Position numbers and translations under genes: made by a program. Shown here piece by piece: positions 22,234 through 34,100 of a stretch of 64,000 nt of DNA (the first letter of the stretch is position 1; each line of letters starts with the position of its first letter). The notes beneath the pieces are model-generated. The model ran no database searches, was not told the origin of the DNA, and saw only the letters and a list, made by a program, of their open reading frames with translations. This stretch comes from Psettodes erumei (Eukaryota; Chordata; Actinopteri; Pleuronectiformes; Psettodidae): assembly GCA_016785225.1 (NCBI GenBank), contig JAFBJZ010000623.1:1526501-1590500 (forward strand), in the 5' to 3' direction.

Positions 22234-24307
22234 TTAGTTGGAAGCAACGATCCGGTCCATCCAGCTGCGCAGGAGGGCCACGCGGGCATAGACGCCAGGG
22301 GCACGAGCAATACACCGAGAATGACCCCAGGACACGATGCCCACAAGGGTCCACACTCCACTGTTCTCACAGACCAGAGGGCCACCAGAATCACCCTAAA
22401 ATAGAGACAAACATGTTTTACTAAATAACTTGTAAGAACATGCACGATATAACACAAGCTCTTGATATTACAGTAGTGTTGCATTTCGGAAACCTTGTGC
22501 TCTGTAGAGGATTTGGGCCAGCCTGCCATTTACATCCATAATAGGAAAGCAGATATAATGCAGAAAGTAGGCCTTACACTTTCATGATCAAATTATTTGC
22601 AAGCTAGTAGTTAATTTAAAGTAATAAATTGCTTTATGAGTTACATGTTTGTAATAAAGAGTGTTTTTTTATAATCTGTAAATAGTGAAACAGTCATTAT
22701 CAAACAATATTTTATATTTTAAGTTTATTTCATGATTCATTTTCAAATTATTTATTTATAGTCACCTTTAACAGTTTAATCCTTAATCAGTTTTGATGAT
22801 TAATTTATGAATTACAAAATTACTGTGAATTATTTGTTAGCAAATAACTGGCATGGCATATATAACTGGCTTGCAGTTGTTTTGAAGAATCACCTCCACT
22901 GTCCTGCAAATGTGTTTTTCAGGCTTTCAAGCAGTTGTTACCTGACAGGAGGATGCTCCAGAAGCACCAGCACAGATCATGCTGTAAGTGATTTTGCCAG
23001 GACCCCAGTATTGCTTGCACTGATCATGGCTGAGCAGAGGCAGAGCTGCCTGCTGGAGGTAGCGGGGTTGTGCTGAGAATGAAAGAGACATGAAAATGAT
23101 GTCAGCAGCTCAAATTCATATTTAACAACTTTCTCTGTGAAATATTTTGCAGTAATTTAACTGTTCATGCCTGTGGCAGTTTATGGCTGTTTGTAAATTC
23201 ACCCTGTGTGTAAGACTTAGAAAACCTTTGTCCACTCACAGGATTGTCCAGTCTTTCCCCACCCAGTGGTGACACATTTGGTTCCATAGGGTATGTTGGT
23301 GCCGGCAGAGGCCAGACACACAGGCGACACATGGGATGTCATCTGCACTGGGGAGGACAACTTCAGAAGGGTGATGTCATTGTCAAAGTTCTGGCTGCTG
23401 TAGTTGGGGTGAGTGATGGCCTGGATGGAGAGTTGAGCATAAGTCATTAGCAAATAATGTTTTGTAACTTGGCCCATCTAACCATCTAACAATGGCCCAT
23501 CTAACCAGGAAATAACTTATTCTGGTAAAGTTTTACATTTTTTATGAAGAGAAAATTGCATTGTGTTGATTACCTTGGCAATGGACTTGACCTGAATTGG
23601 CTCACTGTTGGACTGAAGATCATGTTCTCCCAGGATAACGCGGTGGTTTCTCGGACTGTAAAGAATAATAACAGAACAGTAATTTTAAATATGGCCATGT
23701 TCAGAGTTTTCTCATGAGGCTGTGGGACACCTCATAATTACTTACGACACACGGCAGTGAGCAGCAGTGACAACCCAGTGCTCGTTGATCAGGGATCCTC
23801 CACAGAAGTGGAACCCTTTATCATCCTAGGGATCAGAAGACATATTTTAACAATCTTTTTCTGATGACATTTGTTTCCATCTGAAATGAAAACAAAATGT
23901 GTTACTTAGGCTACCTGAAGAGAAACCTGCCAGGGCCAGGAACCAGGCACTGCAGTCTCCCCATTTACAATCTTGCTGTATCTGCTAACTTGGGGTTTGA
24001 TAGCAGGCACTCCACACCCTGAGGCCCAAGGACACAATCAAAAAATGATATGCTTGGCCTTAAAATATGGCATATGCAATATATACAGTATATACCCAGA
24101 AGTGTCAGAATGTGTTTTGTGAAATATTGCAAAAATTATTTACAACCGTATTGATGCACAAGCAGTTACAGATGAAGAATGAGACCTTTAGTTACTATTC
24201 TACTGTCAAACAATTCATCCACAGATGAATGCTTGATCTTGTCACTCACCCAACGCAGAAGCCATTAGGGAAAAACAAGTGATGAGCAAGAACATGGCTG
24301 TCTTCAT
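22234..24307 (-). CDS. ctrl: Chymotrypsin-like serine protease (chymotrypsinogen, CTRL type)
   Basis: A secreted pancreatic digestive protease zymogen. Seven exons: 24250-24307, 23915-24018, 23746-23825, 23574-23655, 23240-23420, 22942-23072 and 22234-22395, summing to 798 bases, 265 residues. A signal peptide (MKTAMFLLITCFSLMASALG) is followed by the propeptide CGVPAIKPQVSRYSK and the activation site K|IVNGE. The catalytic triad is present: His in VVTAAHC, Asp in DNDITLLKL and Ser in GDSGGPLVC. The residue six before the catalytic Ser (ASSCQGDSGG) is Ser, the S189 of chymotrypsin-type specificity for aromatic residues. CGVPAIKP and the SSCQGDSGG context fit CTRL better than CTRB. All sites are GT-AG. 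The 5' untranslated region is very short. Confidence 0.95.
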
Positions 24308-24352
24308 TGTGATTCACGTTCCTGAGTCTCTGTTGCTGTGTGGTATACTGGC

Positions 24353-24361
24353 TTTTATATA
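24353..24361 (-). promoter_or_regulatory. TATA box of ctrl
   Basis: TATATAAAA on the minus strand, 46 bases before the ctrl ATG. This predicts a leader of about 20 bases, typical of pancreatic zymogen genes. Confidence 0.75.
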
Positions 24362-25230
24362 TGTGTCCAACACATATTTAACCTTGAGTTCCATACATAT
24401 CACTCCATATGTCAAGTACCACCCCCACAATTACCCAACAGGTGTGATAAGTCAGGGAAAAGAACATCTGCTGATAATCTCCTGAAATAACTTTTAAATG
24501 AAACATTTTCCCATAGTCCAATGCACTTGTAGGTCTTTTTTTTGTGCAATTTCCTCCAACTATTTCTTTTCATGACAATTACAAAACATATTGTTGCGTA
24601 TCTGTTGCGTAATATTAAACAACACTGTATCTTCTTATTACTAAAATATATATACACACCGTATTCAATATGTTGAAATGTATATGCCATAGCTTCATTC
24701 ATGTATTCATTGCACATCAGCAGAAGCTGTAGATAAACTTCTGATTTTGACAAATGATCTTTGACACTTAATATAGTGACTCCTAGGTTTATGTTAATGT
24801 GATAAAATGTCAGCTTGCAGCTGATAAACAGGATAGAGATACTGATCAAATGATTGTGGTCTATTTACAGGAACCAGTTTCATCTGCAAGTTTGAAGAGC
24901 GGCAGATTGAGTCTCTGTGTACGTACCTTTTTTGTGCACTAATGAATATACTGTGTATGAGTTCAGAAATGTAATGATATTTCAAAAATTTTAAGCGCAA
25001 GAAACACAGTGCATTTTTCAAATCAGAATCCCATTGCTGATGTTTATTGATGTAATATTTAGAAATCACAGATAAAAAAGAGGTTTTTATAGGGTTGTAG
25101 GGTTGTAGGGTCATGCAAGTCATTGATGGAAAGATAAATGATGAAGAAAACATACTGCAATTATGTCTTATGTGACTGACTAGTTTAAGTGTGTGCAAGT
25201 GTCAAATATGTGATCTGTGATCTTTGGTTG
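24362..25230. other. Intergenic region between ctrl and hspa8
   Basis: AT-rich; open frames of up to 145 codons occur on the minus strand but have no recognisable domain, no splice-site support and low-complexity composition. The ctrl promoter occupies the left edge. Confidence 0.5.
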
Positions 25231-25236
25231 TTTATT
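25231..25236 (-). terminator. Polyadenylation signal of hspa8
   Basis: AATAAA on the minus strand, 83 bases past the hspa8 stop codon. Confidence 0.6.
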
Positions 25237-25318
25237 GGATGTTTGTTCTGATGAACAAAATAGCTTAAAGGGAGTAAGGATGTGTTCAGATCTGAGGTAA
25301 AGATATTGTCAGCAGTGT

Positions 25319-28159
25319 TCAGTCAACTTCCTCAATAGTTGGGCCAGAGGAGGAGCCACCTCCAGCTCCACCAGGGAAACCACCAGGCGTTCCTCCAGGC
25401 ATTCCTCCAGGCATTCCTCCAGGCATTCCTCCTGGCATCCCTCCTGGCATACCTCCCTGGTATAGTTTTGTGATGATAGGGTTGCACACTTTCTCCAATT
25501 CCTTCTGCTGGTGATCATACTCATCCTTCTCTGCCATCTGGGTAACACAATGAACAAAGGCTTATTTGCGACAGAAGACATCATTGTCTACACAATGTGG
25601 CCTAAAGTGGAACCTCTGTTTCTTCTCTCTCACAACTCATGATTCAGTCAATAGGTTTTACCTGGTTCCTGTCTAGCCAGGCAATGACCTCATTGCACTT
25701 GTCTACGATGGTCTTTTTGTCCTCAGGGCTGATCTTGTCTTGGATTTTCTCATCTTCCACAGTACTCTTCATGTTGAAGGCCAGAGACTCAAGGGAGTTC
25801 TTTGCTGTAACCTTGTCTCTCTGGATATCGTCCTCAGCCTTGAACTGCTCTGCCTCCTGTACCATACGCTCAATGTCCTCTTTGCTCAGCCGCCCTATTG
25901 GAAGATGAATTGCAAATTTCTGTATCTCCTGGGCAAAATTTCTCAATTTTCTTTCAGCTTTTTCAATGCTCCTGATTTATTATTAAGTATTTAATATGGT
26001 ATTCTACCTTTGTCATTGGTAATGGTGATCTTGTTCTCCTTTCCAGTGCTTTTGTCAACCGCAGACACATTGAGAATGCCATTGGCGTCAATGTCAAAGG
26101 TCACCTCAATCTGAGGGACCCCTCTCGGAGCAGGTGGGATACCAGTCAGCTCAAACTTGCCGAGGATATTATTGTCCTTGGTCATGGCTCTCTCACCTTC
26201 ATAAACCTGAAAACAATGGCTAAATGAATGAATGAATGGTGATACACTGGGGGCAATGAAGAGCAAACTGTCATTTTCAAAAACTTTAGTTGAAGGTTAC
26301 TGTACCTGAATAAGCACTCCAGGTTGATTATCTGAATAGGTGGTAAAGGTCTGTGTTTGCTTGGTGGGGATGGTGGTGTTCCTTTTGATAAGGACAGTCA
26401 TTACTCCTCCAGCAGTCTCAATTCCCAGGGACAAGGGTGTCACATCTAGCAGGAGCAGGTCCTGTACATTCTCAGACTTATCACCAGCCAAGATGGCAGC
26501 CTGCACAGCTGTGAAGAGTTGCATAATGGTGAAACTACTTCCATGATATAATATAAACCACTTGATTATACCTTATAAAAAATGACAGAAATTCACTGCA
26601 AATCTAAATTCGGTAGACAAATTCACCTGCACCATAGGCCACAGCCTCATCAGGGTTGATGCTCTTATTGAGATCACGACCATTAAAGAAGTCCTGCAGC
26701 AGTTTTTGAATCTTGGGGATACGTGTGGAGCCACCGACCAGAACAATGTCATGGATCTGGGACTTGTCCATCTTGGCATCCCTCAGGGCCTTCTCAACAG
26801 GCTCAAGTGTTCCACGGAACAGGTCTGCATTCAGCTCTTCGAAACGAGCCCTGGTGATGGAAGTGTAGAAATCTGTTCCTTCGTAGAGTGAATCAATCTC
26901 AATGCTTGCCTGGGTGCTGCTGGAGAGGGTGCGCTTAGCACGTTCACATGCTGTGCGCAGACGACGCACAGCTCGCTTGTTGTTGTTGATTTCCTTTTTG
27001 AATTTGCGCTTGAACTCAGCAAGGAAGTGGTTGACCATGCGGTTGTCAAAGTCCTCTCCACCTAAGTGAGTGTCACCAGCTGTGGACTTGACTTCAAAGA
27101 TGCCATCCTCAATAGTCAGGATTGACACATCAAAAGTACCACCTCCGAGGTCAAAGATAAGGACATTACGTTCACCGCCAACCTATAACAAATGCTAAGA
27201 ATTAGCAATAGAAATATAAAATAGTTCGGGGTCAGAATTTTATCAGTCAGTTACCTTCTTATCCAGGCCATAAGCAATGGCTGCAGCAGTGGGCTCATTG
27301 ATGATACGCAGCACATTAAGCCCAGCAATGGTTCCAGCATCTTTGGTGGCCTGACGCTGGGAGTCGTTGAAGTAAGCAGGAACTGTGATGACTGCATTGG
27401 TAACAGGCTGTAAAGATAGTAAGCCGTTGAGCCAATGAGTAACATTTGTGTATTCACTATTTTATGTTTTAAAGTCAGTCTGCATGTTGCATTAACACAG
27501 TTGCATCATTTCTTGCTCACTGTTTTCTCTGCATGACAACACATGACCCCAGGTCAAACAGTTGTGTGTACTTGTTATGAAGTACCTTGCCAAGATAAGC
27601 TTCAGAGATCTCCTTCATCTTGGTGAGGACCATTGAGGAAACCTCCTCAGCATAGAAGGTCTTGATCTCACCCTTGTACTCGACCTCCATCTTGGGTTTG
27701 GATGAATCATTCACAACCTTGAAGGGCCAGTGCTTCATGTCTGCCTGCACCACAGGGTCATCAAACTTACGGCCAATCAGACGCTTGGCATCTAAAGCAG
27801 ACAAATAACAAAATGCTGTCAAGACACATTAAATTCACAGTGTAGAAAGTGAATAACAAGTGGCCTACTGACTTTTTTCCTCAGAAGGTTTAATCACCAA
27901 CACAGTGAGGTGAATAGGACAAATATGCTTTGATCAGTGTTTTTGAGTCCTTACCAAATACAGTATTGGCTGGGTTCATGGCCACCTGGTTCTTGGCAGC
28001 ATCTCCAATCAGTCTTTCTGTGTCTGTGAAGGCCACATAGCTGGGTGTGGTCCTGTTTCCTTGGTCATTAGCTATGATCTCCACTTTGCCATGTTGGAAG
28101 ATGCCCACACAGGAATATGTGGTGCCCAGATCAATGCCTACTGCAGGTCCTTTAGACAT
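25319..28159 (-). CDS. hspa8: Heat-shock cognate 70 kDa protein (Hsc70)
   Basis: Cytosolic and nuclear ATP-driven chaperone used in protein folding, clathrin uncoating and chaperone-mediated autophagy. Eight coding exons: 27955-28159, 27586-27791, 27255-27407, 26627-27182, 26306-26508, 26008-26206, 25662-25894 and 25319-25537. They total 657 residues, and the internal exon lengths (206, 153, 556, 203, 199, 233) match the human HSPA8 layout as I recall it. The introns argue for constitutive Hsc70, not inducible Hsp70. Signatures: GIDLGTTYSCVGIFQHGKVE, IFDLGGGTFDVSIL and IVLVGGSTRIPKIQ, plus the EEVD terminus that binds TPR co-chaperones. The C-terminal linker carries five GGMP units, then GGTP and GGFP. 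A non-coding first exon probably lies upstream; an AG acceptor sits directly before the ATG. Confidence 0.97.
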
Positions 28160-31126
28160 CTTTGATCAACAAAAGAACAAGTAAATCACCCTTTAATTCT
28201 AGACAGTAATCACAGGTTGGTGCATGTACTCATCAATGCTGAATGAATGATCAGCATTTTTTAGAATTGTAATTGTTTTGTACTTGTAATTAAAATATGT
28301 TTGCTTGTTTTATTAATCATACATTGTAAACCCACATAAACCTTCTTTAGGTGTTCTGATAAAGGTGTGCCTGTTCCTGTTTTTTGCATAAATCTAAATG
28401 TAAGTCTATGTGAGGCTCATCTAATGCTGGAGTGGCATTAATGGCGTAGTGGCTTAAACCATATCCTGACACCTAAGACATAGCAACGTAGCAAGTGTAC
28501 CATGCTGTCCTTTAATTCCCTCCCCACATTGCTTCTCTCTGTCAGCAACATAACACTGCAGTGTCTCAGTCAGGCTGGTGAGAAGTGATTTGCTGAACCC
28601 GCAATAGTGATCTGTGTGTCTATTTTCCGACAGCTGGCTCCAAAGACCTTACAGTTACTATAAAAAGTATCAGTGCATCTACATGCCAATGAATGGAAGT
28701 TGGCTACAAATTCAGCAAATGTGAAGAGTGGGCAAAATTTACTTGGTTCCTTTTAAAACAAAGAGAATTATGAAAAAAATATCTACAGAAATCTATAGCT
28801 CTGAGGTGTCATACCAAACAAATGTTATTGGAGAAGAAAAACAACAGATTGTGGCAGAAAATATATATTAAAAGCAGAGAAAGGGACAAAACTTAACACT
28901 GCCTTAATGATTTTGCTTTCTAATGTTTATTTAATCAGTGAAAGTAGAAAGTTTCTTATTCTAATGTCCCAGAATTGCTGCAACTCGAAAATGTTCATGT
29001 TCATGTATCACTTGTTATCCACTTGTGTAATACCAGACAGGAAATGCTGACACAGTACTTGTTTAACTGCCTGTTTTACACCGTATTTAAAACTTGACTT
29101 GTGCAGTTCTAAAAAAAATGTGCATGCAACAGCGGTGTGGCCGGTGACATGGAGGGAAAAATTTTTTGTAGTTGTGGCAATCCTGCAGTAAAATGTAAGT
29201 GAATCATTCAAATAGTCAAATGAAATATTTTGATTGCTCAACAGTCTCTGAGCTGTGTTAATGTAGGGATTCTGCTTCAGCTTGCCATGCCATTGCTTGA
29301 CAGGAGCCATGCAAGCCTCACTTATATGGGAATACCTCTCACATGTGGCAATTAAGCTTTTAAATCAGCAGTCAAGACAGACTAGGAAGCCAGACTCAAT
29401 GCAATGCTTCTTATAGACGGGGTTACCTTGCGCTGTCAGATGGTCAAGACTTGAGCGTTTACTGAGTTTAAGTGGTGCTTTGTTTTCGCCCAGCACTCAA
29501 CACCAATGTCTGAGCTCCTCTCCAACACTCCTTTCCCTCTCCCTGGCAGGTGGACTAAGAGGACGAGTGTCTCTTCTCCCCAGTGTATATGGAGGACTGT
29601 GCAGAGAGAATCCATCTGGGTGTCAGGTGACTCCACCTAGGAAAGTTCCAGATCAACATTTCTCCTCATTGCCTGAAAGCTTGCTGTGGCCTCTGTAGCC
29701 CTTTACTTTAAAAAATGAAAACTGAAAATTCAAAATAAAGAGTTTGTGAATGTCATCTAAAGCAAACATGTTTGCATTATCATGACAACATTGCTCTGTT
29801 ATAAAATAATTAGTTCCTGAACATAGATAATACTGTTCACATGCTTCATTGCCTACACTTTCAAAACACTAAAGAGCACAAAGTATAACCGATGAACTTT
29901 TTTCAGAATGCTTTTTAACCACCGTGGAAAAACTCTGGATCACATCTAAACCTCTGAAATCATGTAGACAGTGTGCCAGGTGGTAATGCAGTATAGAAGC
30001 TGAAATAGAGAGCTCACATGATTGGCTCATTTTAGACGTACAAATAGTTTATGAGTACGGATTAGCCACAACATTAAAACCAGTGACTAGAAAGAGTTCA
30101 GTCTGAACCACTGTGATTCATATTCTTATTTTGCAGTTTCAATTATTTTTCATTGCTCTACAACTTGAATAAGTCAAACTACACTGATCAGCCAAACCAT
30201 TAAGGCCAGGAGCTGAACTGAGTGATGCATATCTCATATAAATCACGTTTTGGTAAAAGGATTAAAAGGAAGTGGAATCCATGATGTGGCTTCTGCTAGA
30301 AAACGTGTGATTTTGAGGTAGTTTGAGGAAATTCATTGGTTTGCTTTCTTAACATTTCAAACTTGTCCTGCTTTTTGAAAACTTCAGTTTATCTATTACT
30401 TGCAGGAAGGGGTCTCCGATTAAAAGCTAATGCTGACCTCCTGTATTATGTACAGTATACAACAAAATATATTACAGACACAACATATATTATATGATAT
30501 TATCATTGATTTTATTGAGCCATATATATGTTTTTTTTTCATAGATCATGTGTTTGATTCTCAAATACAATTGCGTAGTAAGCTGTCCTTTCCCTTACTG
30601 CACAGCCCCTCAGCCAGAGCTCAAACGCTGTATGTCTATTCTTGTTATGTAGGCCTCTCTGACACGCTATCTGGCATTAAATATAACTGCAGTTTGTTAC
30701 TGACACCACCTCTTGTGACACACTAGATCCTAGTATTTGGACATACCCATCAAGTAGTTGTTTTTCAGTTGAGCATTGCGTAACCTGGAACAATAAATCT
30801 TTCAAAGCTTTGACTCTTGAGGTAATAATGAACTTATGCTTTTCATTTTCATGGAAGTTCAGACAAGCAACTGAAATGACACAAAGTCTGCGTGGTTCAA
30901 CTTCTAAACAATAAATACTGTACATTTATAGTAAACAACATGGACAAATCAAACTTTGTAGTAAGCAGCCATCAGAACATGAACATCAGTGTGGTTCCCT
31001 CAGAAATAAAGAACTAAGACAGAATATGTACCATCAGAACTCCAAATAGGGATTTTACAGTAAGTCCATTGTTATAAATTACAGTTTACCAAGAGTTCTT
31101 AGCATTAGATTTTTAAATAGCAGCTA
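28160..31126. other. Upstream region of hspa8 and intergenic DNA
   Basis: No protein gene recognised. On the minus strand this should contain the hspa8 promoter and a non-coding first exon; TATA-like sequences occur, but I could not fix the start. Two short pieces, at 30062-30090 (AACATTAAAACCAGTGAC) and 30181-30207 (ACACTGATCAGCCAAACCAT), look like ends of a common fish DNA-transposon or SINE family whose terminus reads CACTGATCAGCCAAAACATT. Confidence 0.4.
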
Positions 31127-34100
31127 TCACTTTAAATGAAATAAACTACGTAGCTGATATAGAAAGTCCTCTTCTTTGCTTTTGTGTGATCTATAGCACT
31201 CATTCACATAGTCCCAAGCACAGCGTTTGCAGTAGTTGTAGAACTGGTTTTCTGCTTTCTTCAGTGTTCGATTCAGGTCCAGTGTTCCCTGAAGGCTGCA
31301 CAAGAAGGCAGAAATGTTCACACGGATTCACAAACACAGAAGCCAATGCACAATTGGGATGAGATTTTTATGTCTTAGCATAAAGACACACCTGCTAGTG
31401 AACTGGATGAGCTCTACATCATCCTTGCACCGCAGGAGGGACTCTCTATTCTCTAACAGAATGGCTGCACAGATGAAGAGCTCAAAGGTGAAGTCAGTGT
31501 TGATGGCCTGCAGTTCTGAGTTCTCCTCTGCAAATATCACATGGCATGAAAAACATGTCATTATATTGATGTCAGACCTTTAAGAGGTGACTTTCCTTTA
31601 TTCTGCCTGTTTGAGTTTTGGGTTTTACCTGTGCTGTATTTTCGGGTCAGCCTCTCCTGATACCTAGCTCGGTCTACTTGTTGGGAGATAAGCTCCAGGT
31701 GGTCACAACTCAGGATCTCGAACAAACGTAGAGCATCACTGTGTTCAAACTCCCTCTGGAAACCCAGCAGCAGCCACCTTACAGAAGGGGCAACCAATAC
31801 ACATACATAAACAAAATGTGCTTGTGCATTAAAAACACATACAACCATATTCAGAAAATTAATAGAACTAAATCTACCTGTGGCAGAAGGCAAAGCTTTC
31901 CATGCTGTCTGTGACTAAGTGAACATAGAGCTGTGGATCCAGTTCCTTCAGCAGGGCTGCCTCCAACTCTAGAAGACATTAAACTCGTATACTATGACTC
32001 AAATTTGTAGACTCTCATTTATAATGTTATTTTTTGTGAAGATGCTTAACCTAGCACTTAACTTCTTAAAAATAAAATAAAGATAGATTTATAAATCTGT
32101 GCCTATCCAGTCATATGAAAGAATTATTCAGACGAATACGCAGAATGAGAAAAATACACTTTTTCTTCTTTTTAATATATCCAGTCAAGCCTGAAATTAT
32201 TCATACCCCTGGCAAATTTTGACTTTAAGTTACTATTATTCAACCAGCAAGTTTTTTTCTTGTTTGGAAATGACACAGGCGTCTCCCAGAACATTATAAG
32301 AAGATGTACAAGAGGCATCATCGTGGGAAAAAAAATTATTCCAAAATTATTCATACCCTTTGCAAACTGTCACAGTCTGTGGGAAAATCCAAAGTTCTAT
32401 ACCATTCCAAATAGTCCAAGCTGTTCTAAAGTATTCATTGATTCACTGGGAAGAGCTGTTTTAATTAACTCTCTGCTCTCTGCTGTTGGTTTGTGGACAG
32501 TCATGGCTGAGACAAAGGAGCTGCCTGAGGACCTGCAGCTGAGCATGGTGGCTGCTCACAAATCAGGAAAGGGCTATAAGGCCATATCTAAATTTCAAGT
32601 TCCAGTGGCTAAGGTGCAAAGTATTATTAAGACATTACACACTGTGGAAAATTTCAGAGCATGTGATTAGAAGCCAAAAGTGACACGTGATAGTGAGAGA
32701 GGTGAAAAAGAATCCAAGGAAAAACACCAAGGCCATCAAGGTGAATCTGGGCTCTGCTGGTGGCAATGTCTCAAGGCAGACAGTCCAACGGACACTGCAC
32801 ACTGCTGGGTTCCACAAATGCAGGCCAAAGAGGACACCACTCCTCCAGAGGCACACAAAAGCCCGCTTGGCCTTTGCAAATGCTCATCTAGACAAAGAAG
32901 ATGTCTGGTCTTCTGTTTTATGGTCAGATGAAAAAAATTTAATTGTTTGGTAACAATAATGTATCCTTCATTTGTTGTAAAAAAGAAGTCTTCAACCCTA
33001 CGAACACCATCCACTCTGTCAAACATGGTGGTGGGAACCTAATGCTTTGGTGGGGGGTTTCAGCCAATGGACCAGGGAAGCTATACCGTAATCACAACTG
33101 CACCATGAAAAAAGAGCAATACATCAAGATTCTCAACAACAACATCAAGCAGTCTGCAGAGAAACTTGGCCTTTGGGCACCAGTGGACATTTCAGCATGA
33201 CAACGACCCAAAACACACAGCAAATGTGGTGAAGAAATGGTTAGCGGACAAAAACATGAACGTTTTGCAGTGGCCCAGCCAGAGTCCTGACTTGAATCTA
33301 ATTGAGAATCTGTGTTGGGAGCTAAAGATCAGGGTGATGGCAAAGAGACCCTCTGACCTGAAAGAGTTGGAGCTCATCACTAAAGATGAATGGGCAAAAA
33401 TACCAGTGGGGACATGCAAAAAGCTGGTCAGCAATTATAGCAAGCGTTTAATTGCTGTAATAGCCATTAAAGGCTTTTCTATTATTGATTGTATTGTATT
33501 GTATTAATTGATTGATTATTAAGAAGGATATGAATAATTTTGGACATGTCACTTTTGGTTGAAATGCAAATAAAAGCTGAGAAATAATTTTTCCCACAAT
33601 AATGCCTGTTGTACATCGTCTTATTATGTTCTGGGAGACGCCTGTGTCATTTCCAAACAAGAAAAAACTTGCTGGTTGACTAAAAGTAACTTCAAGTCAA
33701 AATTTGCCAGGGGTATGAATAATTTTGGGCTTGACTGTATATACTGTAAATATACAGGTTATAGGCATGTACTGATTATTTTAAATTAATTAATTAGTTA
33801 TTATTCTGGAGATATGTTTTCAGTGAACTCATTTTACCACTAGAGGTCCTTAATACATTTCATTTCACAACTTATACATCCAGTAGTACTTGAAAACATA
33901 ACATTTATATATGAAGTAGCATTTCTTCTTGGTCAGCTCACCTATTTTTCTATGCAGACCATCAGCCCTGAAATCTTTAGAGAATTTCTCCATGTAGCAG
34001 GAGAAACTCCAGAAAGTGTCAACCTCAGAGTCAAGAACCTCAAGGAGCCGGCTGCACAGGTCGTTCATTCCTTGGGCATAACTGACCTCTGGATCAACAA

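Noticed and set aside
24412..24849. 145-codon minus-strand frame between ctrl and hspa8
   Set aside because: AT-rich composition, no domain, no splice support, and it overlaps the ctrl promoter side. Treated as chance.
25895..28159. U14 (SNORD14) snoRNAs in hspa8 introns, as in mammals
   Set aside because: I read the introns on the minus strand for box C (RTGATGA), box D (CTGA) and the U14 conserved segments. Isolated ATGATGT or CTGA words occur but no proper pair and no U14 core.
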